A DNA stretch of 64,000 bases. Origin: Pithys albifrons albifrons. Lineage: Eukaryota > Chordata > Aves > Passeriformes > Thamnophilidae. Positions 11,220 through 24,400 of the stretch are shown in pieces. Numbering within the stretch: the stretch's first letter is position 1; each line of letters begins with the position of its first letter. The stretch is taken from the NCBI RefSeq assembly GCF_047495875.1, contig NC_092497.1, positions 26,913,889 to 26,977,888 of the forward strand. Reading direction: 5' to 3'. The notes beneath the pieces are model-generated. The model searched no databases. It was not told the origin of the DNA and worked only from the letters and a program-made list of their open reading frames with translations. Both the position numbers and the translations under genes were made by a program.

Positions 11220-11830
11220 GGCGGCAGCCCCGTGGCCTCCTCCACAGTGAAAAGGGCGGGCCACCCGCGAACAGGCCCCGGCTGGAAACTCTCCCCCAAG
11301 AGCTTTGGTTCCTACCGGCGGAGAGGCAGGCGGTCCGCAGCCCCCGAGGGCTTTGCACCGGGCTTGGCGGAGACGAGGAAAGGGAGAAAAATGGAGAGGG
11401 AGCGGCCGAAGCAGCTCCTTTTGCCTCCTGGTCTGTCAGGTCGTGGCGAGGGTGGGGAACGCAGCAATGCGGTAAGGTAGCGGGGGAAGGGAGAAGGAGC
11501 GCGCCTTCCGGCGGCATGGCGGCTGTGCCGGCCGGGGCAGGGGCCGGTTCGGGGGTTGGTCCGGCCGCGCAGCTCCGGGCCGGGCCGTGGTGAAGCTCCG
11601 TCAGCGACAGAAGGTCCTCTGGGGCCGGCAGACAAACGCCCCAGAGGTTCGTGCGGCGGAGGGGAGGGCGGTGTCGTTTTGCGGGCGCGACCGGTTCGGC
11701 CCCGCGGCTCGGGCAGTACGAGTACAAGAGGCCTCCGCGCCCGTCCCGCGCCCCCGGCCATCAAGCGCGGCGGCATCTCCGGTAGGGGAGTGTGCGGCTC
11801 GTAAGAAAGGGGCGTGCGGGTGAGCCTGTG
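10840..11830. promoter_or_regulatory. CpG island, NSA2/GFM2 bidirectional promoter
   Basis: About 1 kb that is much richer in G, C and CpG than its surroundings. It covers NSA2 exon 2, intron 1 and ATG, and the upstream side of GFM2. The NSA2 start codon (11219, minus) and the first certain GFM2 exon (12394, plus) diverge from it. Several donor-like sites on the plus strand (for example GCG|GTAAGG at 11471 and CTC|GTAAGA at 11801) could end a non-coding GFM2 first exon. The sequence does not decide which one is used. No TATA box was evident. Confidence 0.8.
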
Positions 11831-12393
11831 CGCGCAGCTTCTTACCCTTCATTGTGAAAGTACCAGGAAACACCAAATCGCTGGAGCTGTGCATTGGCGT
11901 CTCTTAAATAAGCAGCAGCCAGCTAAGAATGCTTTTGAAGCTGCTCCACTTGGGTTTTGTTTTGCAAGTTTTTGGCGATGCTTAAGAAGTTTTGGTACTT
12001 AATATTTTCTGTTGTTTCTGCCCCAGATAGGTACTTCGCCTTGCAACCCGTCTTTCTTCAAGATCAGAAAAGCTGTTTGCACTTCACTGATCGGTATTTG
12101 ATGCTCTAGAGTTTATCTGAGGGCGAGTGTCAACTCTGGTGTTCATTATTCTGCTTTACTGTTTGAAGATTTCCTTGAGAAGTATACCTAGTGTTTGTCA
12201 GCATGCATTTATGCTGCATTGTTAAGGCTTAATAGCATTATTTTTAAAAATCTGACACTGATTTAACCTGCAAAATGTTGACCCGATTTGACTTGAGCAA
12301 GAGTATAAAGTTTTGTGATTGATTTATGTCAGAGTGACACAACTAACCTGTTTCTTGTCATAAACGTTTTGTGTGGTTTACTTACCTTGGCAG

Positions 12394-12414
12394 GGAACAG
12401 AGACGGGAACCAAA
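12394..12414 (+). other. GFM2: GFM2 5' UTR part of first coding exon
   Basis: The exon begins after the acceptor TTGGCAG ending at 12393 and runs 21 bases to the ATG at 12415. At least one upstream non-coding exon is implied, probably in the CpG island. Confidence 0.6.
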
Positions 12415-15400
12415 ATGTTGAGAGTTGTGAGAAGAGTTTCAGTGGGGGCATTGAAGTCATTAAGTCTGTGCAATAAGGTAAACTTTCCCCAAAGTTTAGT
12501 TCTTTCTTGGTGAGCAAAGAAAGTATTTAAGTTATTCTGAGTTAAGTTTTTTGATTCTGGTGGTGGTGCTGTTTTTTAATTTTTCCCTTCCCTTTAAAAG
12601 TTGGCCTCCAAACAGAATACATGCTTTCATGTTGGAATGGGATTTCAGAATGGGGAAGTGGAATTTGTAATTTTTATGTAAGGTTTTTTGACTACGTAAT
12701 ATTTATCGTTGTTGAATCTTTATTATTTACAGAAATAATTAGCTATATTTAAAATAATGTGGCTATTGACAACATATTTTGATGCTATCATAGATTTTTA
12801 CTGGACATCACAGATATTACTGAGGTTGTACTTGGTTTAAATCTTAGTGTGGGCATAATCTTCAAATGTCTGCTTCCAAATAGCTGGTTTTATGAGCTTA
12901 TATAAATACATAACAACAGTATCTGTTCCTGTAGATTTTTTTTGGTTTTTTTTTCTACAACTGACAAAAGTGTAGCTAAATAATTAGTTGTACTGATTAA
13001 TATTCTACATTATTTTGTTCTTTCAAGCATGTGTATTTCAGGAAGACAAAAATGAGAGTCAAGAGTGTGACACAGCAAAACTGCATTCTGAGAAACTACA
13101 GTGCTCCCCCAGGTAGAATTTAGTTATCGAATCATCAGTTCAGATGAATGTCAGCATTACAGTTGTCTTGAACTGAGACGTGCCTTTTCAGAGTAAGATG
13201 TTATTGTGCTGATGATACTTTTCTGTGTTGGCCTTTTTGTCTTGTTTCTACATTACAACTGTTTTGAAGAATTTTTTTTTGAGACATAAGTAGTTTCAAC
13301 TAAGTACATGTATTTAGAAATTTGAGGTGGTAGCAATTACAGGTTGTCCAGACTTGTGGCTCAGAATTTTTTTTAGTAAGGTTTTAAGAAGTTTTCTTAA
13401 ATATATTTTCTACATTGGGTTTGATCTTAAAAATTGTTATTTAATTTTGTTTGTCTCCAGGAGATGTTAAGTCTCTGCGTTCTGTCATTAATCCTCATAT
13501 ATCCAGGTATGTCATGATAGCTCATTGGTCCGATGTAACTGGCAGTCAGAGCAATTGATATGATAAAGCATCTTAAGTTGTTGCTGTGCCTGTCTCGTGT
13601 ACATATTTAATTTAAATTTATTACTTGCTTACTTTTACCTGTGTGACATTTCAATATAGAATGCTTGTTGGTGTCAGGGAGGTTTTAGATTGTCTCTCAT
13701 TCCCATCATCATAACCAAAACTGGGCTTTTAGAGATGCTTCAAATCCATGGTGTTGCTTGGAGCTGAAAGGAGGGGAGAGGGTGTCTTGGCAACTAGACC
13801 TCTGTGTACTTTGTGTGCATGGGAGCACTCAGCCACATTAAATGAGGACAAGGTGGCTAGGGGCTGAGTTGCCAAAGAAATGTCTTGGGAATGCAGTTTC
13901 CTTGGAAGGCTACTTCTGTCCTGAGGGTGAGGCCAGCTGGCATTAGTGGTGTGTTCATGGTGCTGCACCAGAGCAGGTGAAACCATTCTGGAAGCTACGG
14001 ATGAGGTACTTCATAAAGGAAGAGTTGACTGAACGGAATCAAAGACAGCTTTGTGGGAACTTGGATCCTGTATTTGGGGCATAAAGGTAATGTATGCAGT
14101 GGATTGTTCTGGACACCAGGTGTCACAGATTGGAATGAATGAGAGAGTGGAGGGGCTGCTTCTATCTTTGAAGAGGGCAGATGGGTGAGGATGAGCCCAA
14201 GAGATGGCCTTCTCTGAAGTATGGCATGAAAACTTGTTGCAAAACTGTTCAGTACTACTGATACTCCACCATATCAACATTCTTCAGTATTAGAATGTAC
14301 GCTGTATCAGATATGCAGCAAAGATACTACTAATCTAGTGTGCTGTTCTCAGTATTAATTGTTTATGCAAATAAGAGTACCATGGAATAAAAAAACTACT
14401 ACACTGAACTCAATGTTTTCACTTTATGCAGAATCCGAAACATTGGCATTATGGCCCACATTGATGCAGGCAAAACTACAACAACAGAGAGAATGCTGTA
14501 TTATTCTGGATATATAAGAACACTTGGAGGTTAGAAATACTTTTGATTTCAGTAACTTTGAGAGGTTTAATAGTGTACAGTAACATGCAATGCTGCAGTT
14601 AGAAGTTGGTGGAATACCTCATGTAGAAGCCAGTTGCTCCAAAGTTGTACTGCAGTTTAGTGGAATTTCATTACATGTTACATTATGGTCTAAGGGAGTT
14701 TTACTTTGAGAGATCATAGGGGCATGTTTTTCTTTTAGCACAGTATTTTTTGTATAACATTTAATGAGAGGATCTCCTTATCTTAGTTGCCGCTCATGGG
14801 CTGTTCTGGTAAAGCTGTTTCTTAATTCTCTTTTGACCTGTAAAGAAACCAGATTAAGAAAAAGTATCCATTCCTTTTGAAAACCATAGCACAGGAAGAA
14901 TTCCTTGCTATAACAACTTTCACGGATTTCTTAAAAATTGAAAGGGAGTCAGCAGCCTGTTTGTGCTTGGTGTCCTGATTAAAAGTGTGGAACTGCTCTT
15001 TTTATTAAAAATTTTAAAAAAGCCCATAAGCAAAACAACTCTTACTTGGTGTTTTTCTGTTTGTTTGTTTTCACTTTAATTTTAACTTAATTATCCTCTG
15101 ATTGCCAAATTTTTAAATGTCAGTCACATTCCATACAGTAAGTGCAGCCGGGTTTTTTAAAGCTGTAGTTTGTCCATGATTTTGGACTTTGCTTTAGTTG
15201 ATAGATTCTCATGGTGTTACTAGGATTAAGAACATTAAAAGGGTTGTTGAAATTGCTTGTCTTTGACTCGTAGACCATTTGTTCCTTGGGAAAGGAGCCT
15301 GAGTAAATTACCTGACGTTGTATTGTTTTGAAAAAAGCTAATTTTCGTAGCTTATCCATATCCATAAAAGGAACAGTATTTCCAACTCTGTCTTGAGGTC

Positions 15401-18400
15401 TGTATTCAAAGATAATTTCAAATTTTGAATTACTTACCTATCCAACCCTGCTTCCTGTTTATAGATGTTGATGATGGAGACACGGTGACAGATTTTATGG
15501 TACAAGAGCGAGAACGTGGTATAACCATTCAGTCTGCTGCAGTTACATTTGACTGGAAGGACTACAGAATCAATCTGATTGACACCCCAGGTACTGCTTT
15601 TTAGCAGTACTCTTACTAGTAAGGGAGAGTGGGTGAGGTGGAGTGTTGTAGAATGTCTTAGTTTTAAATACGGTGCAAGATTTAATTGGTTCAATTGCAT
15701 CAGTAAAAAGGCCTATACTGAACTTTGTTCAGGTTTGGATAATTGATATTTGCTGATGCCTAATCTAGCTCATATAAAGTGAGCTCAGATATTTCCCCAC
15801 TAAATTGTTCTCACTTCTGGAATTGGATTATAGCAGTGTTGTGTACCTCAAAGACTGACGGGTGTCTTTCCTTGCAAGTAAAGAAAAAGTTGTTTTGCCA
15901 TGACTTGAAAAAAAGTTCTTCAAATTTGTAATGACCTGTTGATGTAGCTTCTTTGAATTATGATGGTATAAAAGGAAGATTGTTTTTTAGGTCATGTGGA
16001 CTTTACAGTGGAAGTTGAACGTTGCTTGAGAGTCCTGGATGGAGCAGTAGCAGTGTTTGATGCTTCAGCTGGTGTTGAGGTAAAAACAACTGGTAGATTT
16101 TTCTTTTGTATGTGTGCATCTGTCTCATGAATGGGGAGAGTTTTTCTCAAATGTTATGTGTTTAGTTAGTTTGTCTGTGCCTGAAGAAAGTCAAGATGCT
16201 TGTCCCTGACCAGTTTCAGTGTCCCGTTACAGGGACATACAAGTCTGCTGAATTGGAGGGTGGTTCATCTGACTTCTTCAGGGTGATGTGCAAGCAGAAA
16301 GTCCCTGTCCTGGGTTGAGCTGGCAAATCACCAACTGTCCAGGACAGAGTGAAGAGGGTTCCTCCTCCCCCCAACCAGCCAAGGGAAAAAAAAAAGAAGA
16401 GGGAGAGGGAAAAAAACCCTCAAAACCAGGTCTATGCTGAAACTAACTACATGTATTTATACAGAAAAGAGAAAATTAAGAGGATACTACAATATAACAC
16501 ACACTTACACAAGTTATGTATAACAAGAAATAACTTCCCACTTCCCAGTAAACATAAATTCTACCATTTTAACTACAAATCATTCTAGAGAAGTTGGTTC
16601 TTCAGAGACAGACTTAAGCAGAGAGAAAAGCTAAGAACAAACATTTTACTTCCCTCAGATAACATGATGTTAAGCCGGTGCTCCAGGCTTGGGCCTCCCC
16701 ATCCCTCCTGGGACAGCAGAGTGTCTTGCTGGCACCACAGCTGTGAAGCAACTGAACTAGCCACACCCACACACCAGCTCTTACCCCTTTTGAGATGATG
16801 CAATATGGTATGGAATACAATATTATTGGCTAGAAGAAGTCAGCTGTTAGCTAGCTCAGCCCAGCTCAAATCAGCTGACAATCCTAGGCCTAGCTGAACT
16901 TTAAAGCCTAAATTTAGGCCCACCTGGCTAAACCCATAACATATTCCACCCCTTATTCCATACCATATTACGTCACTCATACCTTAGATCTATCTATTCC
17001 TGCGCTTAAACAGTCTTTGCTCTTTCCAGGGCCATCTTCCACCCCTCCATATTGTAGGCAATAGTCCATTAGGATGGGGTAGGTACTTCAGGCAGGAAAA
17101 ACAGTTCATCATTGGACACCAACACCTGTTCAGCTCAGGTCTTCTTCATCTGATGGTCTATGTCCTGCAACACAGAACTCGAAATGCAAGTTACTTTTTT
17201 TTTCTCAAGGTTAAATGTCCTTGAGGCACACATTGGGATCATCCCATCCCCTTTCCAGGGGTCACTATACCCTCATTAGGGTCACCATCCCCACACTGGG
17301 GGCACTATCCCCACATTGGGGTCTCCATCCCCTTTTTAGGGGTCATCCCCACATTGGGATCACTATCCCCACACTGGGGTCTCCATCCCCTTCTCAGGGG
17401 TCTCCATCCCCTTCTCAGAGGTCTCCATCCCCTTCTCAGGGGTCTCCATCCCCACACTGGGGTCACTATCCCCTTCTCAGGGGTTTCACAATAGTGGATA
17501 ACCTGGGAAATAATGTCCATGGTTAAATCCACCCCTCGGCCGAGGATAAACCTGCTTTGAGGGGTTTTTTCTTCCTCTCCCTCTTCTTTTTTCCCTTAGC
17601 TGGTTGAGGGGAGGAGGAACCCTTTTCACTCTGTCCTGGACAGTTGGCATTTTGCCAGCTCAACCCAGGACAGATAAAAAGGGAGGAGAGGAGGGAGAGA
17701 GGAAAGAAAACTTCCAAAACAGGTTTATGCTGAAACTAACTACATGTATTTATACAGAAAAGAGGAAAATTAGAGAAAACCACAATATAGCACACACTTA
17801 CACAAGTTACATATATATAACAAGTAATAACTTCCCACTCCCCAGTTAATACAAAGCAAAGTCTATTACACTAGATCTGTAAGTACTCTTAAGAGACACA
17901 TAGCAAGAAACAGAAAGAGTAACAACAAAAATGTTTCTACTTCCCTGAATGCAAACAAAATGCAAGCAGAAGCAGCAGGGGCAGAGCAAGGCCTGCTTCA
18001 AGACAAAAGTTGGATCACGTCCGGCCTGTACCTCAGCCATAGCAGAACTGACCAAGCCACTCCCACACACTGGATTTTACACCCTTTGAGATGATGTAGT
18101 ATGGTATGGAATACAATATTATTGGCTACAAGAGGTCAGCTGTTAGCTAGCTCAGCCCAGCTTAAATCAGTTGACAATCCCAGGCCTAGCTGAACTTTAA
18201 AACCTAAGTTTAGGCCCACCTGACTAAACCCATAACAGTCCCACTCTTGCAAGGTCCACACTTGGTGTGTCCATTGTCAAGAAACGTTCAGGGACACATA
18301 GCAACAGCATTGCAAGCCTCCACAAGCCAATATGTTACCCACTGCCAGTGCCTGTTAGTGCCCTTGAAAGAGTCTTGATTAATAGTCTATGGAGTAACAC

Positions 18401-21400
18401 TTTAGCAATACGATAGAAAATTTTGATGGGGTAGGGTTCAAAGATTTCCAGTAGTAGTATCTGGCTGCAAAACTGTACTCAAAGCAATATACTGACACAG
18501 TCTAATCCCTAACAAAAACTGGCTTGATGTAATAATTCAGTGCACATAGGACTATGGTTCTTACCTGGTAGGTGTCCCTAGTGTGGAGAAGACAGGTTAA
18601 GCCCATTGACTGATCTCAGAAGTTATGATGGAGTCTTCCCTAACTTCTCCTCATTTTTAATTTAGCTATATACTATTTTTGTATTTAGGTGGAGCTAGTC
18701 ATACCTCATGTACAGTGAGGGGTGGTTGAACCTTGGGAGGTGAGCATTATGTCTGAAGTAACTTTTAGGGTAGAGGTACACATGTGATCTTGTCGCAGTT
18801 GCTGGTTCAACAGCAAGAAATCTTCTGCCTTTGTTTACAGCTGCTACGTGGCTTACCAGCTACAAATTTGGTACCACTGAGTTCCCCTCATGCAGTGATT
18901 TCTAAAAGCCTGGCCTCAGTGTTTCCACTCAGTTCCACCCTGTTTAGTTCACCTTAGCATGTATTGTGTGTGGGAAGTTGGATATGCTGACTGCGTCCCA
19001 TCCAGGGAGTGGCCACTGCATTTCGCCTTGTAACTTCTGCACTGTTTATAACTTCTGTTAAGAGTGTAAATGTGACTTCCCAGTTTTCTCTAATTGTAGT
19101 CCTAGCCACCCAAGTAATTTTCCTGCAGTGTCTAATAAATCAGACTGAAATAATGTACAGAGAGACTGCTCTGCATTATAGCTCTTAATGCTTTGATCAA
19201 AATTTGGCTTCAAGATGCTGAGCATGTAATTTCAAGTCCTATGTTGCCCAGGAATTTCCATAGTAATAAACAGCAATTGAGTGGGTGTACCATTAGAGTT
19301 TGGGGTGTTTCTATTGGTTTGTGGCTGTCTTTTACAAACCTTGATTGAGGGGAATGCTTCTGGCTAGCTCCACAAGTGGAAAAAATTGAGTATCTGTCAA
19401 TTTCTCATTTTCAGATTTCATGTAGAAAATCAGTAATTTTCAACCAGAATTTCTCCTTCCCCAATGGCCTTTTTAATGTGCCCTTTGGGTTGTAGTCCAA
19501 AAAAGTGAAGGCAGGCTGGAATTAGATTTTATATGGCATGAGGTGTTCCAGTAGTTCAGTCCTGTAGAGAAGTTACGTGGAAAATTATTGTCTTTCATGG
19601 GACATACCTCTTTCCTAGATAAGGGATGAGAGAACTCCTGATCACTGTAAGTCACAGCATTTAACTTGCTGTTGGAAAACATTTAGGTGCCATTAAATAT
19701 GAACCAGAACTGAGAAACAGCTCCCTGCCCCAACAGCAAAGCAATTAGATCTGCTTGTGTTTTTTTCGACAACTCTAGCAAATTTTTGCATTATTTCATG
19801 TGTTGGTAAGAGACTAGGTTTCTGAGTTCAAACTGGTTTTATATATACCTAGTTTAACTTTCAAATAAAAATGCATATGATAAATGACTCAGGTGTGCAA
19901 AAATTACTAGGAAAACGACACTAGTTTTAGTGTTCTTTGTGTAGCCACAGTTCCCTTCTGTTCTGTGAACTTGAACCCTCAGTCGTACTGGGGAGTGCAT
20001 AGTTCAGCTATTGGCACTAATGTTTGCATTTTGTCTTTTGCTTTAGGCACAAACTCTGACCGTCTGGAGACAAGCAGACAAACATCAGATACCACGAATT
20101 TGCTTTTTAAACAAGATGGACAAAAACAGAGCAAGGTATTTAGACACATATTTTAATCATTGCTAAAAACCTTGTAAGAGGATGTCTCTAGTAAAGGTTT
20201 CCTGTTAAGCACCAAGCAACCCAATTATGTTAGTACTTGGTGTATACTATGCAATTGTATATGCAAATGCGTATTTTTATGGAATTGTAGAAGTCATTTT
20301 TGTAGTCAGTAAGGAATGGTAGAGGTATTTTACTAATGTCATCAAGTTTTGTGTAACTTAGTATCTGGGTTTTTTATATAGCTTTACTTATGCTGTTGAG
20401 AGCATCAAACAGAAGTTGAAGACAAAACCTTTGCTATTACAGGTAAGCTTAGAAATTAAATGTTTATTTTCTTTCTTTACCAAATGGAATTCTTTTCTTC
20501 ATTTTTTGCAACTATCTGAACTTTGTACTCTTTTTATAGTTGCCCATTGGGGAAGCCAAGACCTTCAGAGGACTCGTTGATGTTGTGACTAAGGAAAAAA
20601 TAATTTGGAAACCTACTTCTGATTTGGATGATGGAAAAAATTTTGAGCGAAAGTTGCTGCTGGAGGCTGATGATCCAAACCTGTTCCAAGAAGTCCAGGA
20701 TGCCAGAAATGCCTTAATAGAACAAGTAAAGTTCTAAAGTAAATGCATAATATATTTAAAACCATTACTTAGACAAGTAGGAAAAGTAGACTGGAGATTT
20801 AAGTGACCCTGGCTAAGAGACCTATTGAAAGCAAGGCTGACTTCAGCATTAGATCAGATTCTTCAGGCCTTGTTGAGAGTTGAATTTTCAAGTCTAAGAA
20901 TGGTGATTACAGTCCCTCTAAGCAGCCTGAGTGCTTGACCATCATTATTTCTTGTTGTCCAATGGGAATTCACCATGTTGTGACCTGTGGCAGCCATGTT
21001 GGTGCTTTCCTTGTGTATATCTGAGATGATCTGTCTCTGTTTTCCCTGGAGCAGGCCCACCATCACAATTTCAAGTAGTCAGAGACAGCATTTGCTTTAA
21101 CCTCTCCAAGTCAGACAATCACTCTGGGCCTCCAGCTGCACTCCAGCCCCTTTATTCGTTTCCCACTGGACTTCCTACTGTTGTGTTGGTCTCTTGTGCT
21201 GGAGAAGGTAAAGCAGACAGTGCTTCAGGTGCAGTTTCACAAGTGTAGGGTAGAGGGCACTACCCACTCTCCCTGATCCACTGGCAGTGCTCTTGTGGAT
21301 ATAGCCCTGTATGCAGTTAGCCTTTGTCACTGAAGGGGGACACTGCTGACTCATAGGGTCCAGCAGGACCCTCTGGGTGACTTCTGCAGAGCTGTGACCT

Positions 21401-24400
21401 AGCTAGTTGATCCCCACTTTGTATCAGCACATGGATTTGTTCTGTTCTAGGTGCTGAGATTCTGCGTTTGTCCTTGCTGCACTAGTTTCAGGTTTTTTTC
21501 CCTTCCAGTCAAAGTTGCTTAATACTTATTGGAAATACTAATACCTGATGGCAAAATGTGCTGATAAAGACTTGGAGTCCCTGGCTGTACAAAATTGAAG
21601 ACTCCTTGCTTTATAAATAGGGAGTTGGAGAAAGCAAACACTAAACATTCAGTTCGCAACCATAGTATCTCATAGTCTTAGATGCCAAAAGATACTTGGT
21701 GCATTCACACAAGGTCTGACATGTGTGACCCAGAACCTGCAGGGTGTCCATACTTTTCTAGAGCTAGAGGTAGAAGGTGGATGGGATTTTGCAGGCTGGT
21801 TAAAATTGCACTAAATACGGTGCTGGAGGCAGCTCCATCCAATCATAAATTGATCTGTTTTGTTGGAAGTGCTGTCTTCCATAAAACTTTCAGTAACACT
21901 GTGTAAGTGCATAAACAAATGATGCTAGGCTTTCAGTTTCCTTTGGAACATTGGAATCAGAGAGAACTGTTCACCCAATTGATTCTATGATTCTTTGATT
22001 ATATTGCTCTGAGTGCAGTAAACTCCTACACAATCTGGTTTTCAAATTTACCAGGATTTGCATGGAGGTGTTATTACTTAGCCTTTTATCTTAAGAAATG
22101 TATTTTCAGATAAAAAGCTTTGTAAGAACAGTGCAGGCTTTTTTCACCTTGTTTTCTGGGCCCTTCCTGAAGCAGGAATGGGTGGACCAGTAGTTGTGAT
22201 AATTGAGATAACCCTGTGTTCATAAAATACTTTTTGAAATGCCTTCTACCCTGTTAAGACTAGTTATCAGAAACACTGTAAAATACAGTATTTTGAATAC
22301 CAGCCATTTTACACTTTACTTTCACTTAATTAAATAAACGGTTTCCTTTATCTCTTGTGTTTTAACTATTAGCTTGAAAGAACTCTAATGGCTTATCAAG
22401 GGTTTATTACAGAACTTCGTCAATTGGTGTCATAGCCATTAGAGGGACCAAAGGGCCTTCCTGACCATGGGTGCCCCGAGTCTGTGACAGTGCAGGGGTG
22501 TATGTGAGATGAGGTTTACAGAGTAGTTAAGTTACAGGTCCAGTTAAGAGGTGCAGTTTGAAAATACAGATGTACACTTGGACATAAAAGCCTTTGACAT
22601 GAAGGTCAAAATGCCCTGATACTTGTCTGTTTTTAACAGCTGAATATCTGTTGGCTTGCACAGGTTACTTCTGCTTACTTCAGACTTTGCCATGTTTGCA
22701 GGTGTGAAGTACATTCAGTTATACCTCTCATGGCTGTGACTGTATGGTTCATTTCTGTCTCAGGGAGAAGTACAAGCATTCTCTCTCCCACTGATGTTTT
22801 GCCTGACAACAGCTTTATAAGTGGGTTTCATTGTTTTTTCTCCCATTCTTTCCTGAAACCTTTATTTTCATAATTTTCTGTGGTTTGAATTTTTGATCTC
22901 TGATGTCTTTAAAAGCTTTGTTACACTCTGTTTAGCTATATATCCTAATTAAGTAAGATTTGTGACTTGTCTGTGAAACTGCTGCATGAGAAATGATAAA
23001 GAACTATTCTGTTGAAGGTTGCAGATCTCGATGATGAATTTGCTGAACTGGTTCTGGGAGAGCATAATGAAAATTTTGACTTAATATCAGCTGAGAAGGT
23101 AAATTTTACATTTCATTATTTATAAACGTGTTTGCTAGCTGTTATCTGAGGGGCTAGGTTATTTTTCCTTTAGCACATACAGACAGGATTTTGCAGATTT
23201 ATCAGCAGAAAAAAAAATCAGACCAGCTTCTGCAGTGAAGTAACAGTACTGTGAATTTAGAACAGAATGCACTTGAGCTTAGTATGAGTTTATACAAGTG
23301 CCCTGTGATTCTTGGGCATGCTAGGCACAATTTTACAAGTAAGGTATGTTTGTTCAGGAAAGTGTGTTCGTTTTTTTTTTTTTTGAAAGTTATACTGCTG
23401 CAAAAGAGTTTAGTAAAAAGCGAATGGAACTTCAAGGTAGACCGAGTGCAGTTTGTGACTGAGCTGCTCATTCTTACGAACAAAAGTAGTATCTCAACCA
23501 TTTTGAATTGGTTGGATCTTCACACATAGCATGTTGAAAGCTTTGAGGTAAAATATTCTGAATTTAAGGAACTGTTAGAACAGCTGAAGATCTGTATAAA
23601 ATGTTTAGAAATCTTAAAACTGGTGTCTTCTATTGTAGCATCTAAACATTTGGGTTTATGGTTTGGAGCTCGTTAAATGCAGTAAAAGGAATTTGGAAGA
23701 GTGAACATACTTTTTAACTCTTTGGGGATTTGTTAGCAATCTCTGGTAGCTGGAGTGCAATTTAAGGCTAAATTGTAGTTCCCATGTTAACAGAGAATTC
23801 TTGTTTTGCAGTTACAGTCTGCTATCCGCAGAGTCACTCTTGCTCACAAAGCTGTGCCTGTCCTCTGTGGCAGTGCACTGAGGAACAAAGGGGTGCAGCC
23901 ATTACTGGATGCCATTACCATGTACTTGCCCGCACCTAATGAGCGCTCATATGAGTTTCTGTAAGTATAGGTAGAAAAGGAGACACACAGAAAAAAATAA
24001 ATAGGAAAGCATAAAAGGGGAAGATAAGAAATATTAACAAAGCATTCACAGTCTTTAAAAATGTTTACTTTTTTGGGGTATTAAATAACAGTAGAGATGT
24101 GTGGACAGAAAAACACACTTTAGTACTGAACCTGCTTTGGTCAGCACTGCTGGAATTGTATGCCTTTATCAAGTCAAACTTGCACTTCAAAGTCTTTTTT
24201 TTAATCTAAGGACATTCTCATTTTACAAAAATGTGGTCTAGGGATTCTGTTTAGTATTGACTGAGTCATATGACATCCTACATGTCCTACAGGAACTGGA
24301 ATGGCTTAGATTATTGTTTTTCAGTACAGATTATGATTTCTTAAAAATCTGCCTGTATTAATATTACAGTAAGAAACATACTACCACTTAAATGAGTGGA

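Larger units (their letters stand above)
16306..18237 (-). mobile_element. Non-autonomous LTR retrotransposon in GFM2 intron 6
   Basis: Two related, same-orientation copies bound the element: 16306-16941 and 17674-18237. On the minus strand each begins TGTTATGGGTTTAG, and the left copy ends CCCAGGACA, the TG...CA ends of an LTR. A 5-bp GTCCC repeat flanks the whole. A purine-rich AATAAGGGGTGGAATA just before the left (3') LTR is a plausible polypurine tract. The interior is only about 0.7 kb, without gag, pol or env reading frames, and is largely a minisatellite. The right (5') LTR lacks its normal 3' end. An inverted copy of that end lies next to it at 17545-17673. It is antisense to GFM2 and confined to the intron. 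Confidence 0.8.

Noticed and set aside
10804..11776. Long open frames (up to 307 codons) on both strands of the CpG island
   Set aside because: GC-rich sequence lacks stop codons by chance. The real coding part is NSA2 exon 2 (10840-11027) and the ATG exon.
13729..14280. Two adjacent minus-strand frames (85 and 89 codons) in GFM2 introns 2-3
   Set aside because: They have no recognisable protein similarity or splice context. They may belong to an old repeat.
15120..15365. Minus-strand 81-codon frame in GFM2 intron 4
   Set aside because: The composition looks random and no domain or homologue was recognised.
17215..17526. 103-codon frame of repetitive Pro/Ser-rich peptide
   Set aside because: It is translation of the minisatellite inside the LTR element, not a gene.
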